DNA of 64,000 nucleotides from Actinomycetales bacterium (GTDB taxonomy: Bacteria; Actinomycetota; Actinomycetes; Actinomycetales; Dermatophilaceae), in the NCBI GenBank assembly GCA_002748155.1, contig PDRO01000012.1:17251-81250 (forward strand). Reading direction: 5' to 3'. A program made the position numbers and the translations under genes. The notes beneath the pieces were generated by a model that was not told where the DNA came from, ran no database searches, and saw only the letters and a list, made by a program, of their open reading frames with translations. Below are positions 27,183 to 38,824 of this stretch, piece after piece. The number at the start of each line of letters is the position of its first letter. Within the stretch, counting starts at the first letter, position 1.

Positions 27183-28807
27183 CGCCATCCGATCCGTTTC
27201 AGTGCCGTCAGTCCTGAACTCAGCAGACCGGTGAACTGCTGGTCTCGCATGCCGGGCAGTGGGGCCAGGCCGATGAGTGCCTGGGTGGCCACGGTCTGGG
27301 CTTCGGTGTATTTGCGGATGCCTTCGGCGCCGTGTCGACGTCCCAGACCTGAGTCGCTCATCCCGCCCATCGGTGCTCCGGTGGTGCCCCAGGCGGCGCT
27401 GTAGTGCTCGTTGACGTTGACTGTGCCGCAACGGATCCGGCGGGCGACAGCGGTTGCGGCGGTTACGTCGCGTCCCCACACGCTGCCGTTGAGTCCGTAT
27501 GCCGTGTCGTTGGCTAGGGCCACCGCCTCGTCGTCGGAGCTGACCCGGTAGACCGATAGGACCGGCCCGAAGGTCTCTTCGTCCCGGCAGGCCATTGCCG
27601 GGGTGACCCCGACGAGCACGGTGGGTTCGTGCACGAACGGCCCGATATCGGGCCGAGCGTGCCCACCGGCCAACACGGTGGCTCCGTGGTCGACCGCGTC
27701 GGCTACATGGCGTTGGGTCTGCTCGAGTTGGCTCTGCGAGATGAGCGAACCCATGTCGTAGCCGTATTCGAGGGCACCACCCAGACGCATCGAGGCCACC
27801 ATGGGGACGAACTCGGCGAGGAAGCCGTCGGCGATCTGCTCGTGCAGGATCAGTCGTTCCGCGTGGACGCACAGTTGGCCGCCGGAGCTGAACGCGGCCC
27901 GGAGCGCACCGGAGACGGCCCGGCCGAGGTCGGCGTCGGGGCGGACGTACATCGAGTTCTTGCCGCCCAGCTCCATCGAGGCTCCGATCAGCCGGCCGGC
28001 CGCCGATCGGGCGACCCCTCGACCGACCCCGGTCGAGCCGGTGTAGCAGACATAGTCGACCGAGTCGATCACCGCCTGTCCGATGACCGAACCGCTGCCG
28101 GTGACGACCTGCAGCACACTCTCGGGCAACCCTGCCTCGCAGAGCAATTCGACCCCGAGTAGTGCAGTGAGCGGGGTCAGGGAGTCGGGCCGTAGCACCA
28201 CCGCGTTGCCGGCCACCAGCGCCGGAATGGAGTCGCTGATCGGCAAGGTCAGTGGATAGTTCCACGGGGTGATCACGCCGACGACCCCGACCGGGTCGTG
28301 GTGGGTCACTGCCCGCGTCAAGCCGGGAACCACGCCCATGTGTCGCTCGGGTGCCAGGTATCTGGCAGCTCGGCGGCCGTAGTGGCGACAGACGAGCGCG
28401 ACGTCGGCCACCTCCTCGAAGGCGTGCAGTCTGGTCTTCCCGGTCTCGAGCTGGATGAGGTCGAGCAGTTCCACTTGTCGTTCGAGGACCAGGTCATGCA
28501 TCCGCAACAACACCTGCGCCCGCCTGGCGACCGGAAGCCGCGACCACGCCCGCTGCGCGGCCCGCGCGTGGTCCACGGCCACCTGGACATCCGAGGGGGT
28601 CGACTGGGGCACGGATGCCAGGCGTTGCCCGGTCATCGGCGCCGGATTGGCTCGGGTCTCGGCAAGCGGCCCGTGCACGATCCGTCGGGTCAACTGGGCG
28701 ACTCGATGCGGCGCCACCGTGTAGCGCGTCGGATCGATGCCCGCTGCCTGCCCCCGGCGGACCGGGCCGCCGGTCGTTCCGTCGCGGGTGGATGCGGTCG
28801 TGGTCAT
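27179..28807 (-). CDS. gabD2: Succinate-semialdehyde dehydrogenase (GabD2-like)
   Basis: The 542-aa aldehyde dehydrogenase contains VITPWNYPLTLPI, the NAD(P)-loop YTGSTGVGRGVA, the general base Glu in SMELGGKNSMYV and the catalytic Cys in GGQLCVHAERL. ETFGPVLSVYRV and GGMSDSGLGRRHG are also present. An N-terminal extension of about 60 residues and the overall pattern favour the actinobacterial succinic semialdehyde dehydrogenase group. It lies 21 nt after guaB3 and overlaps the GMC gene by 4 nt. Confidence 0.9.
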   Translation of the reverse strand: MTTTASTRDGTTGGPVRRGQAAGIDPTRYTVAPHRVAQLTRRIVHGPLAETRANPAPMTGQRLASVPQSTPSDVQVAVDHARAAQRAWSRLPVARRAQVLLRMHDLVLERQVELLDLIQLETGKTRLHAFEEVADVALVCRHYGRRAARYLAPERHMGVVPGLTRAVTHHDPVGVVGVITPWNYPLTLPISDSIPALVAGNAVVLRPDSLTPLTALLGVELLCEAGLPESVLQVVTGSGSVIGQAVIDSVDYVCYTGSTGVGRGVARSAAGRLIGASMELGGKNSMYVRPDADLGRAVSGALRAAFSSGGQLCVHAERLILHEQIADGFLAEFVPMVASMRLGGALEYGYDMGSLISQSQLEQTQRHVADAVDHGATVLAGGHARPDIGPFVHEPTVLVGVTPAMACRDEETFGPVLSVYRVSSDDEAVALANDTAYGLNGSVWGRDVTAATAVARRIRCGTVNVNEHYSAAWGTTGAPMGGMSDSGLGRRHGAEGIRKYTEAQTVATQALIGLAPLPGMRDQQFTGLLSSGLTALKRIGWR

Positions 28808-28828
28808 TGCGCGTGCCTTACGGGTTGG

Positions 28829-29956
28829 TCAGGCGTGTCCGGTCGGGGCCACGGCGACCTCGACTCGTTGGAATTCCTTGACGTCGGAGTAGCCGGTCGT
28901 GGCCATGGCGCGCCGCAGGGCGCCGATGATGTTCGTCGTGCCGTCGGCGCCGCGTCCGGGCCCGAAGAGGATCTCCTGCAGCCCGGCCCGCACCCCGACC
29001 TCGACACGTTCACCCCGGGGCAGGGTCTGGTGACGAGCCTCGTGGCCCCAGTGGTAGCCACCGCCGGGGGCTTCGCTGGCCCGGGCCAGCGCCGCCCCGA
29101 GCATGACCGCGTCCGCGCCACAGGCGATGGCTTTGACGATGTCACCGGAGGTGCCGACCCCACCGTCGGCGATGACGTGGACGTATCGCCCGCCGGATTC
29201 GTCGAGGTAGTCACGCCGGGCGGCTGCGACGTCGGCGATCGCCGAGGCCATCGGCATGTGGATGCCCAGGGTCCGTCGGGTCGTGTGCGCTGCTCCCCCA
29301 CCGAAACCGACGAGCACCCCCGCTGCCCCGGTGCGCATCAGGTGCAGTGCAGCCGTGTAGCTGGCGGCACCACCGACCACGACCGGCACGTCGAGCTCGT
29401 AGATGAAACGTTTGAGGTTGAGCGGTTCGGCATGGCTCGAGACGTGCTCGGCCGAGACCGTGGTCCCGCGGATGACGAACAGGTCGACACCGGCGTCGAC
29501 GACGGTGCGCCAGTGGGCCTGGGTGTGCTTAGGACTCAACGCCCCGGCCACGGTCACCCCTGCGTCCCGCAACTCACGGAGCCGCTCGGTGATCAGCTCG
29601 TCCCGGATCGGCTCGGTATACATCTGCTGCATCCGGGCCGTCGCCTTGGTCGGCTCGAGCAGGGCGATCTCGGCGAGCAACGGCTCCGGGTCGTCGTAGC
29701 GGGTCCACAGCCCTTCGAGATCGAGCACCCCGAGGCCCCCGAGCCGGCCCAGCTCGGCGGCGGTGGCCGGTGACATCACCGAGTCCATCGGCGCCCCGAG
29801 CACGGGGATGGCGAAGTGGTAGGCGTCGATCTGCCAGGACACCGAGACTTCTTCGGGATCCCGGGTGCGCCGCGACGGAACCACGGCGATCTCGTCGAAG
29901 GAATAGGCCCGGCGGCCTCGCTTGCCCCGCCCGATCTCGATCTCGATCACCCGCAC
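28829..29956 (-). CDS. guaB3: GuaB3 family IMP dehydrogenase-like protein
   Basis: The 375-aa protein has the IMPDH barrel without CBS domains. VVGGAASYTAALHLMRTGAAGVLVGFGGG is followed by AAHTTRRTLGIHMPMA where GuaB has the catalytic Cys in SICTT, so the nucleophile is missing. DESGGRYVHVIADGGV and ALRRAMATTGYSDVKEFQRVEV are typical GuaB3. The actinobacterial GuaB3 group as I recall it also lacks this Cys. A regulatory or alternative role beside GuaB is possible. It lies 39 nt downstream of guaB. Confidence 0.92.
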   Translation of the reverse strand: MRVIEIEIGRGKRGRRAYSFDEIAVVPSRRTRDPEEVSVSWQIDAYHFAIPVLGAPMDSVMSPATAAELGRLGGLGVLDLEGLWTRYDDPEPLLAEIALLEPTKATARMQQMYTEPIRDELITERLRELRDAGVTVAGALSPKHTQAHWRTVVDAGVDLFVIRGTTVSAEHVSSHAEPLNLKRFIYELDVPVVVGGAASYTAALHLMRTGAAGVLVGFGGGAAHTTRRTLGIHMPMASAIADVAAARRDYLDESGGRYVHVIADGGVGTSGDIVKAIACGADAVMLGAALARASEAPGGGYHWGHEARHQTLPRGERVEVGVRAGLQEILFGPGRGADGTTNIIGALRRAMATTGYSDVKEFQRVEVAVAPTGHA

Positions 29957-29995
29957 AGGCTATCCGGCCCCGGGCACCGAGGAACCCGAAGACGG

Positions 29996-31531
<1,536 letters not shown>

Positions 31532-31726
31532 CCGACCCAGCACCGGTATGCCGCCGGGCAGCCGCCGACGAGCACCCCACGGCTCCGGCAACCACGAGAA
31601 CCTCGCGAGTCACGGCATACCCGGCGGGTCACGGCATACACAACCGTCTGTCTCGCGCCCGCCGACACCTGCTCGTCCGAGCCTCGCAACAACCGAGCCC
31701 CTGATGCTCACGCGCCCCAACACGAA

Positions 31727-31756
31727 GTGGGCCGCCCCCCAAAGGGGACGGCCCAC
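31727..31756 (-). terminator. Terminator hairpin after groL
   Basis: GTGGGCCG-CCCC pairs with GGGG-CGGCCCAC (one bulged base) in the 266-nt gap between the groL stop and the guaB promoter. It is GC-rich with no T-run. The rest of the gap also holds two CGGCATAC octamers (31613, 31631) and one GTATGCCG (31546), and no gene. Confidence 0.6.
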
Positions 31757-31785
31757 CTGTTACAGCTTTGCGAGGATCAGCTTGA

Positions 31786-33495
<1,710 letters not shown>

Positions 33496-33789
33496 TCAGC
33501 CGACGACGGCCAGCACGTCGCGGGCCGAGAGGATGAGGTACTCCTCGCCGCCGTGCTTGATCTCGGTGCCGCCGTACTTGCTGTAGATGACCCGGTCGCC
33601 GACCTTCACGTCGAGCGGCACGCGGTTGCCCTTGTCGTCGATCCGGCCCGGGCCGACAGCCAGGACCTCGCCCTCCTGGGGCTTCTCCTTGGCGGTGTCC
33701 GGGATGACCAGACCGGACGCGGTCGTGGTCTCGGCCTCGAGCGACTTGACCACGATGCGGTCTTCGAGCGGCTTGATGGAAACCGACAC
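33496..33789 (-). CDS. groES: Co-chaperonin GroES
   Basis: The GTG at 33789, with AAGGA 8 nt upstream, gives a 97-aa protein of standard length ([15 protein letters not shown] ... [18 protein letters not shown]). The mobile loop is around [20 protein letters not shown]. The longer open frame upstream runs through the promoter and is not coding. It caps GroEL and is driven by a promoter with two CIRCE operators. Confidence 0.97.
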   Translation of the reverse strand: MSVSIKPLEDRIVVKSLEAETTTASGLVIPDTAKEKPQEGEVLAVGPGRIDDKGNRVPLDVKVGDRVIYSKYGGTEIKHGGEEYLILSARDVLAVVG

Positions 33790-33929
33790 TTCGGTGTCCT
33801 TCCCTTTCGGTGGGCCCACAGTCGCAACAGTGCCGGTCCCGGCACTGCAGGGTCTGCGGGCGCGTCGATGCGATGTCATTGGATGCCCGAGCCGACCTCG
33901 CCGTCGCGGGGGTCGACGCCGACCGAGCG

Positions 33930-33956
33930 TCAGCACTCTCAGTCCGAGAGTGCTAA
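33930..33956. promoter_or_regulatory. CIRCE operator (proximal)
   Basis: TCAGCACTC-N9-GAGTGCTAA is one mismatch from the HrcA operator consensus. It lies just downstream of the predicted groES transcription start, where a repressor would block elongation or initiation. Confidence 0.92.
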
Positions 33957-33960
33957 TGCA

Positions 33961-33989
33961 AATCTAGGTAGCGATTAGCACTCGGTCAA
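33961..33989 (-). promoter_or_regulatory. groES promoter
   Basis: On the minus strand TTGACC (33989-33984) and TAGATT (33966-33961) are separated by exactly 17 bp, a good vegetative promoter. The -35 region sits inside the distal CIRCE and the start point falls in the proximal CIRCE. Confidence 0.75.
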
Positions 33990-34001
33990 GTCGAGTGCCA
34001 A
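33975..34001. promoter_or_regulatory. CIRCE operator (distal)
   Basis: TTAGCACTC-N9-GAGTGCCAA is one mismatch from consensus, 18 nt from the first copy, and overlaps the -35 box. With the proximal copy it accounts for most of the 321-nt gap between groES and the next gene. Confidence 0.92.
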
Positions 34002-34059
34002 CGACATGCCGACGACTGTGGGTGCGGCCACCGCGCCGGGTCGTCGAGCCGTCGAGCGC

Positions 34060-34065
34060 TACCGT
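34060..34065 (+). promoter_or_regulatory. -10 hexamer before a short leader ORF
   Basis: TACCGT ends 6 nt before an ATG at 34072 that opens an 11-codon frame ahead of the methyltransferase gene; the spacing is that of the leaderless starts in this window. Confidence 0.4.
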
Positions 34066-34071
34066 GAACGG

Positions 34072-34107
34072 ATGATCACGGCCCAGGAATGCCGGCGAGG
34101 CCGCTGA
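34072..34107 (+). CDS. Putative 11-aa leader peptide
   Basis: The frame MITAQECRRGR ends with TGA only 3 nt before the ATG of the downstream methyltransferase gene. It starts 6 nt after a TACCGT hexamer, so it could be translated from a leaderless mRNA and hand ribosomes to the main gene. There is no homology evidence for so short a peptide. Confidence 0.35.
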   Translation: MITAQECRRGR

Positions 34108-34110
34108 AGC

Positions 34111-35346
34111 ATGGACCCGGCACTGGTGCTGCGGCTGGCCAGCCATGAGGGCCGGGCCTTGCTCGAGTCGCTGCCGCCCGACGCGGACCGGCGGGCGTTG
34201 ACAGTGGCGACCTCGCTGCGGGCTGCCGGTCACGATCCGCAGTTGGTCGCCGCCGCCCTGCACCAGGCCGAGCTGCGGGCCCGGGCGCGCGCCAAGTTCG
34301 GCGAGCAGGCCACCCGGATGCTCTTCACCGCCGACGGGTTGGAGCAGGCGACCCGACCGGAGCTGGCGGCCCGGCACGCAGGACGGTTCGTCGAGGCCGG
34401 TGTCCGGACGGTGCACGATCTCGGTTGCGGGATCGGCTCGGACGCCCGCGCCTTCGCGAGTGCTGGCTTGCGCGTGCTCGCCTACGATCGCGACCCAGCC
34501 ACTGCTGCTGTCGCGACCGCCAACCTCGCGCAGTGGCCGGACGCCCTGGTGAGCGTCCGGGACACCACCGACCTCGGCCTGGAAGGCACCGGCAGCCCGG
34601 CCGGGCAGCGGCATACCGGCGTATGGTTCGACCCGGCCCGGCGGCGGGCTGATCGCACGGTCGAAGGACGGGCCCGGCGGACCTGGAGCCTTGACGACCT
34701 CAGTCCCTCGTGGGCCCACGTCTGCGCGGTCGCCGCCGGCGTGCCGGCTACTGGAGCCAAGCTGGCACCCGGGATGCCCTATGCCGCAGTGCCCGCCGGC
34801 TGCGAGGCCCAGTGGACCTCGTGGCGCGGAGAGGTCCTCGAATGCGTCGTGTGGTGGGGCCCGCTCGTACGTGCTCCGGGGCGCACGGCCGCGGTATGCC
34901 GTCCCGGACCGGACGGCGTCGAGACCAGCCTGCTCACCAAGGTCGACGTGGTGCCGGACCTGCCGCCAGCTGTGCCCGGCATCGCCGAGTTGGGGACCTG
35001 GCTGTGGGAAGCCGACCGGGCCGTCGTGCGCGCCGGGCTCACCGGTGCCCTCCCCGGGCGCCAACTCACCCCGGGCAGCGGCCTGTCCACCGCCGACGCA
35101 GGACCAGACCTGCCGTGGGCGCGCAAATGGCGGGTGGTCGAGGCGCTACCGCTGCGCCCGAAGCGGATCCGTGCCTGGCTGCGGTCCCGGGACATCGGGC
35201 GGGTCACGGTCAAGAAGCGTCACGCGAGCATCGACCCGGAGCGACTCCGCCGCGAGCTGGCCACCGGCCGGGACGGTGCGATCACCCTGATCGTCACGAC
35301 GATCGGTGACACCGGGGCCGCCATCGCCGTCACCCCGGCCGACTGA
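34111..35346 (+). CDS. Methyltransferase with THUMP-like C-terminal domain
   Basis: The 411-aa protein has a SAM motif TVHDLGCGIGSDARAFASAG at about residue 103 and YDRDPATAAVA as the acidic loop, then FDPARRRADRTVEGRARR. The C-terminal 80 residues (LPWARKWRVVEALPLRPKRIRAWLRSRDIGRVTVKKR) match the THUMP-like domain seen in actinobacterial proteins of this layout. An RNA substrate is suggested by the domain but not shown. GAGG lies about 10 nt upstream of the start, and a short leader ORF ends 3 nt before it. Confidence 0.85.
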   Translation: MDPALVLRLASHEGRALLESLPPDADRRALTVATSLRAAGHDPQLVAAALHQAELRARARAKFGEQATRMLFTADGLEQATRPELAARHAGRFVEAGVRTVHDLGCGIGSDARAFASAGLRVLAYDRDPATAAVATANLAQWPDALVSVRDTTDLGLEGTGSPAGQRHTGVWFDPARRRADRTVEGRARRTWSLDDLSPSWAHVCAVAAGVPATGAKLAPGMPYAAVPAGCEAQWTSWRGEVLECVVWWGPLVRAPGRTAAVCRPGPDGVETSLLTKVDVVPDLPPAVPGIAELGTWLWEADRAVVRAGLTGALPGRQLTPGSGLSTADAGPDLPWARKWRVVEALPLRPKRIRAWLRSRDIGRVTVKKRHASIDPERLRRELATGRDGAITLIVTTIGDTGAAIAVTPAD

Positions 35347-35389
35347 ACCCCGCCCCGGTCCGAACCGTCGTCGGCGCAGCTCACTCGAC

Positions 35390-35425
35390 TGCACGAAACC
35401 GACGCCCCAGTGACGGTTTCGTGCA
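35390..35425. terminator. Bidirectional terminator hairpin
   Basis: TGCACGAAACCG and CGGTTTCGTGCA form a perfect 12-bp stem with a 12-nt loop in the 129-nt gap between two convergent genes. The same core sequence recurs at 38747-38778, also between convergent genes. Confidence 0.75.
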
Positions 35426-35475
35426 CATCACCACCCGATCAGCATCTTGACGCCAGTGGACCGGCAGGTCGGGGA

Positions 35476-36294
35476 TCAGAGCCGGGGGTCGGGTTGCGCG
35501 CCAACCCGCCGGACCGCGGCAGCGCCCGCGGTGACACCGACAGCCAACGCTGCCGACCGGCTCTCCCCCGCGGCCAGCCGGGCAGCTAGTGCACCGCAGA
35601 AGGCGTCTCCGGCGCCGGTGGTGTCGAGCACCTCGGCTTCGGGCACCGGTATGCCGTCCACGCGCACCCCGTCCCAGTTCGCCCCGGCGGCACCGAAGGT
35701 GACCAGCAGCGATCCGGGCAGCAACCCGGAATCAGCGAGCAGCGCCGCTTCGTGTTCGTTGACCACGAGCGGGTCTGCGACCTCGATGATCTCTCGGGGC
35801 AACGGCGCATAGGGCGCGGCATTGACCATGACCCGGGCCCCGGCTGCCGTGGCGCGGGAGACTGCTTCGGCGACCACCGGGATCGGGATCTCAAGCTGAC
35901 ACAGCAGCACGTCGTCGCTCCCGATGCCGGCCACGTCCGGCTCGGCTGCCTCGTTGGCTCCGGCGACGACGACGATCGAGTTCTCACCGGCCTCATCCAC
36001 CCAGATCTGCGCAGCGCCGGTGGCGTGTTCGGTGGTGACCGACAGCCTGGTCTCGATCCCCCGGGCCGCGAGGCGCGCGGCATACGCTCGGCCGGGTTCG
36101 TCGTCCCCGATCGCCCCGATCATGGTGACCTCGGCTCCGGCCTCGGCCGCCGCGACTGCCTGATTGGCGCCTTTGCCCCCGGCATACCGGCGGGTCGGCC
36201 CGGTTGCCAGCGCGGTTTCGCCGGGCCGCGGGATGCGGGTCACCGGGGTCACGAGGTCGACGTTGAGCGACCCGAGCACGACGACCCGGCCCAC
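35476..36294 (-). CDS. rbsK: Ribokinase
   Basis: The GTG at 36294 (VGRVVVLGSLNVDLV) starts the family sequence and lies 1 nt after the stop of the nucleoside hydrolase, giving 272 aa. PfkB-type motifs are RRYAGGKGANQAVAAA near the N-terminus and DTTGAGDAFCGALAAR with the catalytic Asp near the C-terminus. Ribokinase phosphorylates the ribose freed by the upstream hydrolase, so the pair forms a nucleoside salvage unit. Confidence 0.93.
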   Translation of the reverse strand: MGRVVVLGSLNVDLVTPVTRIPRPGETALATGPTRRYAGGKGANQAVAAAEAGAEVTMIGAIGDDEPGRAYAARLAARGIETRLSVTTEHATGAAQIWVDEAGENSIVVVAGANEAAEPDVAGIGSDDVLLCQLEIPIPVVAEAVSRATAAGARVMVNAAPYAPLPREIIEVADPLVVNEHEAALLADSGLLPGSLLVTFGAAGANWDGVRVDGIPVPEAEVLDTTGAGDAFCGALAARLAAGESRSAALAVGVTAGAAAVRRVGAQPDPRL

Positions 36295-36295
36295 G

Positions 36296-37273
36296 TCAAC
36301 GCATCCCCAGCAGGGTGCGCCGCCACAGTGCGGCATACCGAGCGCCGTCCACCCCCAGCGCGACCCGCACCGAGGCCGGCGCGACCCCGTGCGGGTCGTG
36401 GGCCGCGCCCTCCGGGTGGTCTCGACGGTCGACGATGGTGCGACCGCGCGACCAGGAGCCGGCCAACTCGATCCGGACCGGCAGATGCTCGCAGCTCAGG
36501 CCGTCGGGGTCGATGAGCGCGCAGATCGCGCCGGCGTCGCCGATCGTCGCCGCGCCGGCGCCGAACCGCTCGCACTGGAAGGCGATCAGTCGGCCGCCGA
36601 GCTCGGCCGGCGACCGGCCACCCACCGCGATCAGCTCTGCCGCGTCGGTCGCGCTGACCACCGGGTCGTAGAAGACGTCGAGGCCGTACATCGTCACCGG
36701 GATGTCGAGATCGGCTGCCGCGTCGAGCACGATCGCTGCGGCTTCCGGATCGTGGAAGACGTTAAATTCCGCTGACGCCGTGGCGTTTCCGAGGTGGGCA
36801 GCCCCGCCCATGAAGACAATCTCCCGCAGCCCCGCGCCGACGTGCGGGTAGGTGCGCAGCAGCAGCGCGATGTTGGTCAAGGGGGCCAGCGGCACCAGGG
36901 TGATCCGTTGCTCGGGGTCGCCGGTGGCAGCGGCCTGCTCAAGCAGGTCACGCAGCAGCTCGACGGCGTGCCGCAGGTCGACCGGCTGTGCCGGTGCCGG
37001 CCAATCGAGGTCTCCCATCCCGTCCGCTCCGTGCACGTGCCGGGCATCCCGGACCGGCTCAAGCAGTGGCCGGTCGGCGCCCCGGGCGACCGGCACATCA
37101 GCACGACCGGCGGTCTGCAGCACGGTGCGGGTGTTCCGCACGACATCGTCGACACTGGCGTTGCCGTCGACGCAGGTCACCGCGCGCAGGTCGAGGTCGG
37201 GGTGCAGGGCGGCGAGCAGGATCGCGCAAGCGTCATCGACCCCGGTGTCGACATCGAGCACGACCGCTCTCAC
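36296..37273 (-). CDS. Nucleoside hydrolase (IunH-type)
   Basis: The N-terminal DVDTGVDDACA is the calcium-binding signature of inosine-uridine preferring nucleoside hydrolases. VPLAPLTNIALLLRTYP and FMGGAAHLGNATASAEFNVFHDPEAA are the other core motifs. The 325-aa enzyme splits nucleosides to base and ribose. It starts with GTG, 8 nt after a CATACT hexamer, and runs directly into rbsK. Confidence 0.93.
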   Translation of the reverse strand: MRAVVLDVDTGVDDACAILLAALHPDLDLRAVTCVDGNASVDDVVRNTRTVLQTAGRADVPVARGADRPLLEPVRDARHVHGADGMGDLDWPAPAQPVDLRHAVELLRDLLEQAAATGDPEQRITLVPLAPLTNIALLLRTYPHVGAGLREIVFMGGAAHLGNATASAEFNVFHDPEAAAIVLDAAADLDIPVTMYGLDVFYDPVVSATDAAELIAVGGRSPAELGGRLIAFQCERFGAGAATIGDAGAICALIDPDGLSCEHLPVRIELAGSWSRGRTIVDRRDHPEGAAHDPHGVAPASVRVALGVDGARYAALWRRTLLGMR

Positions 37274-37337
37274 GATCGATCAGTATGCCGTGGACCCGCC
37301 GACGCGCTCCGTTGCGGCACCGAGCCCAGTCGGCAGT

Positions 37338-37343
37338 TAGGGT
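37338..37343 (+). promoter_or_regulatory. Leaderless -10 hexamer for the GH3 gene
   Basis: TAGGGT is 7 nt before the ATG at 37351, favouring this start over the long open frame upstream. Confidence 0.55.
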
Positions 37344-37350
37344 CGACTTC

Positions 37351-38691
37351 ATGAGCCGACGTCCCCGTCCGAGAGTCCGCCACGTCACTGGGTCGGCACG
37401 CCTGGCTCGGTCGGCCGCGGTGGCCTTCGCCGTCTCTACGCTGGTCGGGCTCACCGGGCTCACCGGTTGTACGAACGGGCCGACGGAGGAACCGGTCGAC
37501 ACGACCGGGCTGACCACGTCCGAGACATCAGCCGGTGCGGCGTCGAGCCACCCTGGCGATCCGACAAGCACTGGTGACCCGACGAGCAGTGAGAGCCCAC
37601 CACCTGATACGGACTCGTCGGCCAGCCCGACCGGGATTGCGACCGAGTCGAGTTGCCTGGACCGCACTCTCGCCGAGATGTCACCCGACGAACGGCTGGG
37701 CCAGCTCTTCATGGTGGGTTTGGTGCCGGACGAAGCGCCCGAGGGCGTCGACTCGGCGATCGCCCGGCACCGGGTGGGCGGGGTCATCTACTTCGGTGAG
37801 TGGGACAAGGGGGCAGCCAAGGTGCGCTCGGTGTCCGCCCATCTCCAAGAGGTGGCTACCGGGCCGGTCGATTTATTCATTGCAGCCGACCAGGAGGGCG
37901 GTTCAGTTCAGCGTCTCACCGGCCCAGGTTTCAGCACCATTCCAGCCGCACTGACCCAGGGCCGTTCCTCGGCAACCGATCTCACAGCCGGCGCGGCCCG
38001 GACCGGCCGCGAGCTGAGCAACAGCGGGGTCAACGTCGACCTCGCCCCCGTCGCCGACACCGTGCCTCCTGACGCGACGAGCTCGAACGACCCGATCGGG
38101 CGATGGCGACGCGAATACGGCACCGATGTCGACACCGTGTCGGGCGCTGTGACCTCGGTCATCGACGGTTTGCAGTCGGTCGGCGTGGTCGCTGCGGTCA
38201 AGCACTTCCCCGGTCTGGGCCGGGTCACCGGCAACACCGACCTGACAGCGACCGGGATCGTCGACGAGGTGACCACGACCTCGGACGAATACCTCGGCCC
38301 CTTCGCCGCTGGCATGGCTGCCGACGTGGGCATGGTCATGGTGTCCTCGGCGTTCTACCCGAAGATCGACCCGGACAACCAGGCCATGTTCTCCAAGGCG
38401 GTCGTCGGCGACCTGCTCCGCGACCAGATGGGCTGGGATGGGGTGGTGATCACCGACGACGTCGGCTGGGCCAAAGCGGTCAGCCAGGTGCCGGTCGGTG
38501 ACCGGGCCGTGCGGTTCCTCGCCGCTGGTGGCGACATCGTGCTCACCGCGGAGGCCACCCAGATCCCGACCATGCTCGCAGCCGTGCGAGATCGGGCCGA
38601 GACCGACTCCGATTTCGCGGACCAGCTGACTGCAGCAGAGCGCCGGGTCGTTGCCCTCAAGCAGCGCTTCGGGCTGGTCAAGTGTCACTGA
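37351..38691 (+). CDS. Glycoside hydrolase family 3 lipoprotein (LpqI/NagZ-like)
   Basis: The 446-aa product has a signal peptide and lipobox LTGLTGC (C40), then a Ser/Thr/Pro-rich tether to about residue 105. The catalytic domain has GQLFMVGLVPDEAP, AADQEGGSVQRL, VKHFPGLGRVTGNTD (the His/Asp acid-base loop) and VITDDVGWAKA (nucleophile Asp). This matches beta-N-acetylglucosaminidases that trim muropeptides; M. tuberculosis LpqI is a lipoprotein of this kind. It would act outside the membrane on peptidoglycan fragments. Confidence 0.9.
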   Translation: MSRRPRPRVRHVTGSARLARSAAVAFAVSTLVGLTGLTGCTNGPTEEPVDTTGLTTSETSAGAASSHPGDPTSTGDPTSSESPPPDTDSSASPTGIATESSCLDRTLAEMSPDERLGQLFMVGLVPDEAPEGVDSAIARHRVGGVIYFGEWDKGAAKVRSVSAHLQEVATGPVDLFIAADQEGGSVQRLTGPGFSTIPAALTQGRSSATDLTAGAARTGRELSNSGVNVDLAPVADTVPPDATSSNDPIGRWRREYGTDVDTVSGAVTSVIDGLQSVGVVAAVKHFPGLGRVTGNTDLTATGIVDEVTTTSDEYLGPFAAGMAADVGMVMVSSAFYPKIDPDNQAMFSKAVVGDLLRDQMGWDGVVITDDVGWAKAVSQVPVGDRAVRFLAAGGDIVLTAEATQIPTMLAAVRDRAETDSDFADQLTAAERRVVALKQRFGLVKCH

Positions 38692-38746
38692 ACGCCCACC
38701 GGGCCACACGATGTCCCGGCAACCGTCGCTAGCTGGCGCTCACCTG

Positions 38747-38778
38747 CACGAAACCGTCACCACAGTGACGGTTTCGTG
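38747..38778. terminator. Bidirectional terminator hairpin, second copy
   Basis: CACGAAACCGTCAC and GTGACGGTTTCGTG form a perfect 14-bp stem with a 4-nt loop between the convergent GH3 and tsaD genes. The sequence is closely related to the hairpin at 35390-35425. Confidence 0.85.
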
Positions 38779-38824
38779 AATCCGACGGCAGACCCGTCGC
38801 CAGCCAAGCGCGGAGCAGGCCCGG

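Noticed and set aside
25392..28265. A single 957-codon open frame on the minus strand
   Set aside because: Only its last 596 codons match a protein family. The first 361 are an out-of-frame reading of gabD2.
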